A stretch of DNA of 64,000 nt from Taxillus chinensis (taxonomy: Eukaryota; Streptophyta; Magnoliopsida; Santalales; Loranthaceae): contig CM042087.1 in assembly GCA_023512835.1 (NCBI GenBank), forward strand, positions 43,642,017 to 43,706,016, written 5' to 3'. A program made the translations under genes and the position numbers. Of the stretch, positions 27,701 to 39,700 are shown piece by piece. Numbering within the stretch: position 1 is the stretch's first letter; every line of letters begins with the position of its first letter. A model generated the notes under the pieces. The model was given only the letters and a program-made list of their open reading frames with translations. It did no database searches and had not been told where the DNA came from.

Positions 27701-30700
27701 ATGTTTCCTTTGGTGTTATTCTTGAATGACTTCAACATAAACTCTCTAACTACCGATAAGCTCCCTTTGGTCTTGGACAATAAGATACAATCAATTGTCA
27801 CCATTTAAGAGGCTAATACTCTAATCCATATTATATTGGATGGTATAAATTATAATATTTTGTCTAAGGTTTTTGATATGGATATTGCTGGTAGGAAGGA
27901 GTATATTACGGGAAGAAAGGTGGCATCTTCAGAAAGTTACCCGGACCATAATGAATGGAAAGTCACAAATGTATTTGTTAAGTCATGGCTTATTAATTTC
28001 ATGATTTTGCGTCTGATGTTCTATTTTGTGCGGTATGAAATGGTTAAGGAAATATGGAGGCATTTTTTCAACTATATTGGGAGGTCAAAAAATTCTATAA
28101 TGAGTTGAACTCCATTTTAATGGAGTTGGGTTATCAACAATCCAATGATATAGAATATCGGGTTGACTTTGAAAAATACATGAAGCGTATAACAGAAAAT
28201 CGAGTTTACATGTTCATTGTAGGACTTGATCATAACCTAGATTAGGTTAATAGTTGTGTTTTGGCTACTTTACCATTACCTATGTTGGTTTATTGTGAGA
28301 TGTGAAGACAACTGACTTGGGTACTAAGGAGCATTCTAAAGCAAGTCGAGTGAAAAATTAACCAGTATTCCTCCTTCATTGATTTATCTGAGAGTTATCC
28401 CTCCTACTTCACATGTCTCTCGTGGGCATCCAAGGGATAATTCAAATGTGACCTTACTTTCTTCTACTAAGAACACTAGTGTTATCAATTTAGGTGCTAT
28501 TGATCACCTGACTAGTAATTCCTCTCTAGTTACCTCTCTCGTGTCTTCACCTGTAAGAGAGAGAGAGGGAGAGGGAGAGGGAGAGGGAGGGAGGGAGGGA
28601 GAGAGGGAGTTATTTATCCTATTGCTTGAGGCATTCTTCCTTTTCTTATTTAGAACGTTATTTATTTATTTATTACTATTTCTATTTCTAGTGTGACCAG
28701 TGATTCTCCTTTTGCCGACATTATCATACGATCAGAAGATTCTATGAAAATGCCCTTGCAATACAAATTCAATTAAGGCACCGACTCTTCACCTATAATT
28801 CTAAATTCAAACGATACCTTGTATTCTAATCCTACACGTTTAAACAATCCCATGAATCATAGATATCCTCTTCGTGACTTTAGAGAGTTTGATAGTTTGA
28901 ATTTTTCAAGATCCGTTTCTAATGTTATTTATCCTATTTCTGATTTCATCTTTTATCATCGTCTGTCTAAATTTTATCTTATTTTTACTCTTCAGTTGTC
29001 TTTTGTGTCTAGTCTTAGTCATTTTCAGCAAGCTCTTGAAAATTTCAAATGAAAGTATGTTATGGTTACGGAAATGAAAGCCTTTCAGAAGAACTCCACT
29101 TGAAAAGTGTTGAGTTATCTCTGAATAAGAAGACACGGTGGGATACAAATAGGTGTTTACGGTAAAGTATAAGTCTACTGAGAGAGTTAAAAAATATATA
29201 GCTAGATTAGTTATCAAAGGCTACACTTAGACATATGGAATTGACTACTAAGAAGTTTTTGCTTCTGTGGCTAAGATGGGTACCATTAAATTTATTTTTT
29301 CTTTTACAGTTAATTTAGACTAGCCATTACAAAAATTTAATGTGAAGAATGTTTTCTTTCATGGTAACTTAATGGAAGATGTGTATATGGATTCTTTAGG
29401 TTTTACATCAAAAGAAACAAATGTATACAAGTTGAAAAATGCATTATATGGTTTGAAACAGTCACCGAGAATTTGGTTTGGTCGATTGAACCACTAAATG
29501 TAGGCGTTTGCTGATCATATTTTGTTTTATAAAAAAATGATGATGATATTATCTTGTTTCCTGTTTATTTATGTTAATGACATGATTATTATAGGTAATA
29601 ATATAATTAACGAGGGCACTTGAAATGAAGGACTTGAGAGCTCTAAAATATTTCATTGGCATTGAAGTATTCCGATCTAAGTAGGGAATTTTTCTCTAAA
29701 CCTCTTGGCTAAAATCATTAACTTGACTTGCGAACCGGAAGATAGTCCGATTGAGGTAAACCATGATCAAAGTATTTGTCCCGATCAAGTTTCCATGAAT
29801 AAGGAGATACTATTTAAACTTGGTATTTCATAGGCAGTTAGTGTTGTAAGTCAATTGATACATAATCTGAGTAATTGACATATAAGTACTGTAAATCATA
29901 TTCTGGTATATTTAAAATCTTTTTGAAATAAAGATATTATTATTTTTAAGCATGGGCACCTAAAAACTTACTTCTAGATATGTGTCATTTGTAAGTGGTA
30001 ACTTGATAACTTGGAGAAGTAAGACATAAATTATGGTTTATTTCTCAAATGCATAATATTGAACTCTTTATCATGTTACTATAGAACTCATGTGGCTATA
30101 TATTTTTTCTTGTAATCTTGGTTATGACCCTCAAAGGCCAATAATAGTAAATTTTGAACAATTGAATCTTTCAAAAAAGTAATAAGTTATGGCCTTAAAA
30201 TTTATAAGGGGTGGTTATGAAAATGATAGAAGAATTGTGAATATATTAAAATAACAATTGAACAAACGCAGTTCGGGAGTTCCACTTTTTGTAACTGGGG
30301 TTTAAGCTGCTTATTGAGCAGTAAGTATATGTACTAGTAAATAAATTTTCTAATATGACATTCTTTCATTGGATTCTTTAAGTAATTAAATTTTTTGGCG
30401 CGGAGGCCATGAACCTTTAGAAATTTGGAGCAGGTAATATTGATTTTTATTATCCCCCAATGCAACTGTGCTGGCCACTGAATAATTCCCCACCACCCAA
30501 ACGCACAAACACAAACTCAGTCCTTTTGCTGTGCTATGTTTATTGAACCAATTTTTTTTAATATTCCAGATCAAAAGAAAAAAAAAATCCTATTTTCAGT
30601 TTTATGTTTTGCACTAATAATTTCGTCATTTTTGGAATAATCGAGTAATAGTGCAAGGAGTAAGGTTGAACCAATAGTTACTTGAATCTTCTTATTCTCA

Positions 30701-33700
30701 GGGCTCCCAAAAAGATTCATCACAAGCAGAGATCGATTTGAGCAGGTCTACCAGTTCTAATATTGTCGATGAAAGAATGGGTAATCTAGAAGATGAAGCT
30801 CTATCAGACCGAGTTCTGACCTTTGCCATCCCTGAAAATTCTTCTATTCAAACAGATTCTGGTAGATTATCGACTGAGAAGGAAGTAAGTACTGCTTCCC
30901 CAGGTACGACTGTGCTTAATGGACTACATGTAGGTGGCAGCAATGAATTGCTGCTGAATTGTGAGGTGGGATCTCCTGAGTCTAGAAAGAAACAAATTGT
31001 AACTCCAAAAAATGAAGGAAAAGGAAGTTCTTCCCATGATGATAATAGCTTACTTTGTTTCAGATCAAGAAACCAAGATGGCAGTTCTCCGAAGGTATCT
31101 TATCATGGATTACTATCGGACTTTTCTTCATTTATTTCTCGATGCAAAAGCGTGAATTATAGATTTCTGTCTGTTTGCATGAATATAATATTTAGTTCCA
31201 ATTGTATATTTAATGTTTTATTACTTTTCATGTTTATTACAATTTATGTTTTCAATCTTCAAACATATTATTTTTATTAAGGTTGACAAAAATAAGATAT
31301 ATTATATAATGGTGGAATTGGCAAAATGTAGATTCCGCGAGAATCTATTGAGTGGTCCAAGAGCAAGAAGTTCTGCACTAGTTATATACTTCCCCCACTT
31401 GAATTTTTATTAGGTATCGATATTATTCTTATTCATGATATATATGACATTCCATTTGTCTTGCGAGAAGTAGGTTTTATTTGGAAAATAATTTCCTGTA
31501 AATCATTTTTTGAGGAAAATATAATTCTTTTCTGACATTTGATGACATTCTGAAAATTTTTGGAAAATATTTTCCATTGTTTGGCAAACAAATTTGTATG
31601 TTTTATACATTTTTTTTTCCTCTGGAACAGGAATTGGGTGTGATTTTTATGGGTCTTCAGCTGAACTTGCATATAGCTACTTGTTCCTTTCTCTACTCCA
31701 ATATGCAACTCAAATAGTGATCATGACAAATTATAAGAAATTGACAATATGTCAATAAAGTGAATTCAGAATTCATATTGGATCTATAGTTAATTTAAAA
31801 AAACTATTTCCAATTTTCAATCCACTTCTGAATCCTTTAAAACGGTTCCCACAACATCGAAGTTTGAATCTTTTTTCTCGTCAAACACTAAAGCCTGAAA
31901 ATTTTTCCTGAATCAGTGGTTCTCCAATATTTCAGGGATTCAAACTCGAAAATTTATTTGACTTAGAAAAGGTACAACTTTATCCTGCTGACAACTTTAA
32001 TGGGGATCGGGCATGACTTTTATGGGTCCTCCTCCACTGTTGGAACAGCTGTCACCATTGAGGCTCAATGATTGAATTTCTTCAACAGAGGATTTGGTGT
32101 GGGCGAGGAACCAGATTGAAGCTCCATGCCACCTCTGATCCTAAACCACTTGCCTTCAATGAACAAACAATCCATTGAAAAAAATGTCTCACGTTTGTCA
32201 TTTTTGCCTTGCAAAGTACAATTTTTTCTTACCATCTATTTGTGCTGTTATGATTGCTTTCGTTTGTTTGTGTAGGTTCTAAGTCATTTAAAATATAAGA
32301 GGCCTGCTTCTTGTGTGTAATATAATGGACTAATTTACGTTTTAATGATTTGTTGAATTGCCATCTTGAAGGCTACAAAAGTTTCGGGCAGCATGAGGGT
32401 GAATGAGTTAAGTAGATTTAGTGACAGCCCCGGGGATGCTTCCTTGGATGATTTGTTTCACCCATTGGATAAAAACCCTGAGGATCGTGCAGCTGAAGCT
32501 TCAACTTCTGCATCTTCATCACATGTAAACCAGGATAATGTTCTTGCATATGATGATGGGAAAAATGACCTGGCAACAAAATTAAGGGCTACTATTGCAC
32601 AAAAACAAATGGAGAATGAAATGGAGCAGAAAAATGGCGGTGACTTGTTCCGCCTAATGATGGGCTTCTTAAAGGAGGATGTGATCGATATTGATAGTTT
32701 GGTATGCATGAAAAATTTGATGTGCGAAGTTTATGCTGTCTTACTCAAAACACTCATTTTATGCATTTTTGCTTGCCCAACAGGTTTTTGATGAAAAGCT
32801 ACATGGAGAGCCTCTTCCTCTACAGGTATTGAGTTCTTCTATGTTGCTGACACAAGTGGTATATTTTCAAAGATTTGTGATCTAATCAGTGGCATGCAGT
32901 ATAATTGTTCCAAGTTATTTTATTGTTTTGTTTTAGTTTGTTTGTTTTTTTTGGGGTTGAGGGGATACTTGACAAAATGTTGTAGCTAGCAGAATTGTTA
33001 AGATGTGATCCTTATATTATAAATGTGACTTCAAAAATATTTTGATTAACTTATACTATGTGAGTTGTTAAAATCACATTATGGAGATCCAGTTCCTAGT
33101 CCTAGGTAATGTGAAGGGTAAAAATGGCTGAGATGTGATGCATTGCTAAAAATATCAGAAAAAATGCAACTAATTCATTTCTTCCTGCGGACCACAGATG
33201 GGCTTTTGTTTTTTCTTGAACTTGCTGGGTCTTGTTTTGGGCGAGACAGTCATAAGGATGTCATTCAAGAGTTGTTTAACTCTTCAGAAAAGAAAAATCA
33301 AACAAACACAATCAAGAAGATGCAAGATTTTTAACATGGAAAACCCTTGTGTTAAAGATCCACTGGAGAAATCAAGATTGAATATTAGTTGAGGAGAGTG
33401 TACACATTACGAAGCCCACAATAAGGCATTCACCTCCAAACCCTTAAGGTCTCGTTTGGTATGCAGTAATGAAATTAGATGGAATGGAATTGACATAGAA
33501 AAAGAATAGATTTTTTTATTACCTTTACTGCATTTGGTAAGCAAAAATAAGGTAATATAATCATGTAATTACTAAAATATCCTTTATTAAATAAAAAAAT
33601 TTTATTAAAAAAAATTACATTTCATGCGTTGCGTTGGGCGGGCTGAGCAGCAGCAGCGGCGCGAGAGAGGGGGGAGGCGGGGCAACGAGGTGGGGAGAGA

Positions 33701-36700
33701 GAGAGGGAGAAAGAGAATTATGGAGGGCAAGATTGTCAACTTGATTAATCTACATAGGGTAATGCTTGTAAACCTGGTAGGTGAGAGTAATCAAGATCAT
33801 CCCATATAGGAGTATTTGATTCCGTTACTAATCAACCATTCCTTTCTTTTTCCATACCAAATGCGGGAAAGGAATGAAATTCGATTCCTTTCCCTTCCTT
33901 TCTCGCGTACCAAACATGCTATTAGTTCCAATTAACCCTATTTAGGGCCTTGCATCAACACATATAGTATCCCCGAAGTTTTTAAGGCACTTGCTCTTAA
34001 AGCTGCCTAAAGCAACTTGAAACTGGACTTGGTCTGGCCAGTTCTCCTCTCTGTCTCACTCTGCTACAGGCAACTGGTGACTGGTGTCATGAATATTGAT
34101 TGATATCATGGCAAGCCAATTCCCAACATTAACCTCTTCCATTTAATTGTTGCTCTTTCTTCTTCTTCTTCTCCTTTGGCAATGTTTGCAGCGATCCTAG
34201 CTGACAGTTATCTCCTTCTCTTCATCTCTAATGTCATCTGCCACTTTTTCTTCCCTCAATGAACTGTTATCTTACTGTGTCTCCCTCCTCTCTCCTACGC
34301 TTTACAATGGGTAGTGCTCGTGTATCATGGCATTTAATACCTAAATTGGACAGAAGTCCTTTTCAAATTTTGTGTTCTTTTACATTGGATAAACACTTCT
34401 ACAACTGTTATTTTGCTTTGTATATTTTCAGATTTCAGTTCCGATTTTTCTTTGACCTTTCCAAGAATCTCTGTTTAGCCACTAATGTTATGTAATTTTT
34501 AGATTCCCGCTCCATTCATATTTGCTATTCTTCACTGGCACATGACATGGACATGTTATTGCAATTACTTAGGAAATCTTTGTTGTATTTTGTTTTGTAG
34601 GCAGTTGAATTTAGCAGATTAGTTGGGTCACTGAGGCCTGACGAGTCAGAAGATGTGATTGTGTCGTCCTGTCAGAAACTTATTGCTTTCTTTCACCAAC
34701 GACCAGAGCAGAAAATTGTTTTTGTCACACAACACGGTTTGCTTCCTCTAATGGAATTACTTGAAGTGCGTAGAAATCGTGTATGTGTAATGAATCTATT
34801 AATCAAATGGCTAGTGTTTAATTTTTAAATGATTACTTTCTCAGCAATTTGTTAGTGGTTCAGATGTTGATATTTTTTAGGACAGCAGGTCATTTGTTCT
34901 GTGCTTCAAATTATAAATCAGATCATCAAAGATAATACAGATTTCCAGGAGAATGCTTGTCTTGTTGGGTTGGTAAGTGCAGTATCACCCTTTCATTCCA
35001 ATGTACATGTACATTGTGTTTGTTGTTGCTCTAAAAATTTAAGAACTTTTTTCACATTGCTTTAAGAACTTTTCAAAATTTATGTAATGGGTCATTGAGA
35101 ATTAGCTGTTAACTTTTGTTATCTTTCTTTATCCATTTGTATAGATTACTTATTGATATCCATTGTCAATTTAAATTATTGAAAACTCTTAATAATCCGA
35201 TAATCAAAATTTTTATTTTACATCATTATTGCTATATGTCATTTATTATGACAATATTTCAGGAGATTTTGGATGGAATTTGAATAATATATTTACATTT
35301 ATTCATTTTGCACTGATCTTTTTAAACAAAAATGGCTTGGGACTCTAAAATACTGTACTAATTTAAAATATATTACTACATGTGAAATTTTAGTCTTGTC
35401 ATAGATTTCAGTTACTAAATGCCATTATTTGATGTTGATATTATGGAATAAAAAAATGTCTTATGTCACGTTCTTTTTCTTGATTACTTTCGTTCATTAA
35501 GGTACAGTAATAAAATAGTAGCGTTGAGCATAAGTGGTCAAAGAAAGTAGTAATGCAAACTTTAAAAGTCTGTGGTTTTTCCTGGCCACATGTATTCTTA
35601 TTGTTTTTATGGTAAACTAACTTTTCATTGGTTGTGGTAACTCTTGATGTTCTACTTTTGGATGTCATGATCCTCTAGCGGAACCACTTTCTCCTTTTGT
35701 TTTTGTTTTTTTATTTGGTTTTTTCTTTTTATGTTCCTGTCCTTGTTTTTACTAAATAATGAATATATGTCAGGAAAATAAATCTTTTCTTTTGTGAATG
35801 AAGTTTTAATTATGTTAATATACATCACAGATTCCAGTTGTGATGAGCTTTGCCGTACCTGATCGGCCCCCTGAAATTCGGATGGAAGCTGCTTATTTTT
35901 TGCAGCAACTTTGTCAGTCCAGGTACTCATGTTCTTCCAGACTTGCCTTGATAATTGTTTGTTTGGGATTTTTTCATGTGGGCTTCTTTCGTGCAGCTCG
36001 TTGACCTTGCAAATGTTTATTGCATGTCGTGGAATACCTGTTCTAGTGGGTTTTCTAGAGGCCGATTATGCCAAGTACAGGTTTGTGGTCATCAGTGATT
36101 CATGTAATTATTTTGTATTTTCTATATTACTTGGTATAATATGTTGGTTGGATTTTTCTACCAGTTGCTAGGTTTAGAAATCCTGATGTAAAGGAAATAA
36201 TGATGGTTGCATGAGAACTTCAAGATATCACCAATATATGACCAAATACTTTGCTTGTATTGTTTGCACTTTTAAATTGGATGTAGTCTATATAGCTTAG
36301 GACGTGGAAGTTGTAACATATGGAGTTGATATAACTTGTTGCACTTTCGTATGTTGCATGAAAGTTATAAGATATGGGGTTGATATAAATATATCATGAT
36401 ATGCTTTGGTATGTGTCCTTAAGTACTTCATTGGTATATGGAATATGTATTCTGTTTACTATGTATGCAACTCAATGACTGAAAAGGGTTGTGCTTTGGT
36501 TCCCAAATAACGGCAGTAATAATAGTTATTCATTTAACATATTGTCAATAATAATTTACTTATGTTAAATTCTCTTTTGTTCACTGTTGAATGATTCTTT
36601 GAGGTATGCATGTTGCTTCTTCTATGTTATCGTGCAAGCACTAATTGCATGTTTGGTTGGTATGCAGGAAAGGAATCAAATTTTATTTTTTTCTAACGTT

Positions 36701-39700
36701 TAATACGTCAAGCGGAAAAAAATGAGACATTACTTTAAAAATCTTATACCCAAATAAATGTAAATCCATTTCTCCTGCCCATCAGATTTACAGGGGTTCT
36801 CCTGTATAAGAGAATCTTTTTTTGTTGTTACTATTTCCGAAATAAGAAAGTCATATGTGTCATGCACTCTATTAGGTTCTTTTTTTATTATTTGAATTGA
36901 ATTTGAGAGTTTTAATTGGGTTATTTATTGCATTTGATTTGGGAGTTTTTGTGTTTGAATTGGAGAGTTTTATTTTTGGACATTTATTATGTTTGAATTG
37001 GAAAGTTTTATTTGGAGACATTTATTATATTTGAATTGGGGGTTATTTATTTATTGTGTGTGAATTTGAAAAAAAAAAAAAAAAGGAAGACTTGGCTATA
37101 AAAAGGATACAAGGGGTGAATAAGGATATACTTGATTTTGAGAAAGAAATCCAATTAGAAGGTTATTGTACTAGGAGAGACAGCTGTCTCTCGAATTGCA
37201 GATCAACTATTCTGTTTTGTTTCATATTTCATCTACCAATAAATATACTCTTTTGATCGGGTTCCTATCACACTCCCAAATAGAAGAAGTTGAAGAAGGT
37301 GTCATACATGAAGATGGACAAGAGCTTGAGCGTGAAGATCAAGATGAAGAGCCATAAGGTGCACCATATCATTGATTAGACCCTCCGGATTGCTAATTTC
37401 CCTAGGAAGAGAAGCATTTAGCGACCGAAGAGTCAGTGACTCACATTCATAGTCATATTCTCCTCTGCCTTGCTTTCTCTCCTGCTGCCCTCCCCCCCAC
37501 CCGCAATGCACTCTCTCCCGCTGCCCCATGCTCTCTCTTTCCAGGTTAATTGATAATTAGGTTAAATTAAGTGATGATAAAATTAAGGGAGGAGATGAGA
37601 ATATTTTCGTAAATCATCACCTTTCATTTCCTTGTATTTCAAATGCAATTAGGGTAATATAAATTGTAATTCTATTTTTTATGTTAATCTTATTCTCATA
37701 ATGATTCAATTCCCCTCAATATGATTTTCATGACCTAACTGTTTAAAGAATTGAAGCTGTCTTCTTTGCAAGCAGTGCTAAGGGTGTAATATGCTAGATT
37801 TGTACTTAACTTAAACGAATGGGATTCCTTTATTTTAAAATAAGTTTTTGGTTTCAATGGTTCTTTGTTTATTCTTTGTTGTGTCTTACAAACTGCTACT
37901 ACCTATAGATAGGTACATGCATGGACATTTATGCACATTGCGAATTGTGATCGTAAATATATATATATATATATAGAATTAAATTAAGCATGTTAATGCA
38001 CAGGGAAATGGTCCATCTTGCCATTGATGGTATGTGGCAGGTCTTTAAGCTTCACAGATCAACGCCCAGAAATGATTTTTGTCGGATTGCTGCAAAGAAT
38101 GGCATTTTGATTCGGCTCATCAACACACTTTACAGCTTAAGTGAGGCAACTCGGCTAGCTTCAATAACTGGTGGGGGTAAAATTCCAGTGGATGGTTCAG
38201 CTCCGCGACCACGCTCTGGCCCATTGGATTGTAGTCATCCTGCTTTCATTCAGAATGAAAAATTACTTTCTGGGAGTGAACCTGACAACTTTAAGGTTAG
38301 GTATGGGAACACTGACCCATTGTCTGGGAAACCAGAACCTTCACATACTTCTGCCTCTGATCTTCACAGATTGGATACCAACCAATCAGATTCCAGATAT
38401 TCTGGAGTGGATGCTACTAGGCCTCATTTAAGCAATTCAACATCGGAAGCTTCAACTGTTTCCAAATTGCCAGACCCGGCGTCTTTAGACAAAGGTGTAA
38501 ATGTAGAACGAGAAATCTTGGATCGATGGAAAGGTGATGTTTCTCATGCAGATGTTGATCCTAGACTTCAACGAGTTTATAATTCTATAAGGTCATCCAC
38601 TGATCGACCACCAAGATTTTCAGAGAGTGCATCCAATGGTTTTTCTCAGCAAGAGCAAGTTCGGCCACTTCTTAGCTTATTGGAGAAGGAACCCCCTTCT
38701 CAACATATCTCTGGCCAGTTAGACTATGTACGCCATCTTTCCAGCTTCGACAGAAATGAAAATTTACTGCCTCTATTACATAAACCGAATGAAAAGAAGA
38801 CAAATGGTGAACTAGATTTCCTGATGGCTGAATTTGCAGGTTAGTTGTGTTTTATCTTCGTAGTACTTTGGTTCTTTAAAATAATGAAGGTTGAATTAGA
38901 TACTGGACTTATATGCAGTGCCGTGATTTTTTAAGTGACATTATAGATTGACATGAACCGTCTTCATTACTTATCACTCTTGTGTCACTATCCTGCAGTG
39001 AACTGAAGTTCCTTCTTATTAGATGCAACAGCAAATGCATCGAATTCTCTTCCTTTTTTCTTCTTCTCAGGAAAAATATAAAATAAATATAAAAATAAAA
39101 AACATATAATAAAATATAAAGGGAACTCCTATTAAAAGAGCCACCGGAGTATCTTTGTGGGAGAAGAAAGAAAGACTGCTCAAAGATGGTGGAAGGGCTT
39201 CTTGGACAACAATATAATCTGGAGGCACGGTTATTGGAATCTGAGACAGCTTTGACGGCATGAATACAGGGAGTGGCTTGGATATAGTCCAACAGCTTGG
39301 CCATGGTAGTTGGAGACATTGATGTGCTATGGCATTCTGTGGAAGCCATGGATGGTTCAGGTTATGTAGTGGATGAAGGCAATGGGTGGGGGGGGTGAGA
39401 GAGAGAGAGAGAGAGTGTTCACAGCGGAGATGGGTTTGCTTGAAGTAGAGGTGTGGGGATCTCTGGTGGCTTGGAGGTGAGGGTGTGGAAGAGAATGGCT
39501 TTGGATATATGAATTCCAGCAAGGATGAACATAAGTAAGGAAGGTGTTGGGGCTTGTGGGAGTTGCCAGGAGTTGTTGTTGAGGACAGCAACATTTTGTG
39601 GGCGATGGCTGGAAGATGGTTGAATGGAGGCAGGAGGCTTGGATTTGTGGATTTAATGAAGGTCTAGGGGCTGGTGGAGATGAAGATGACAACGATTAGG

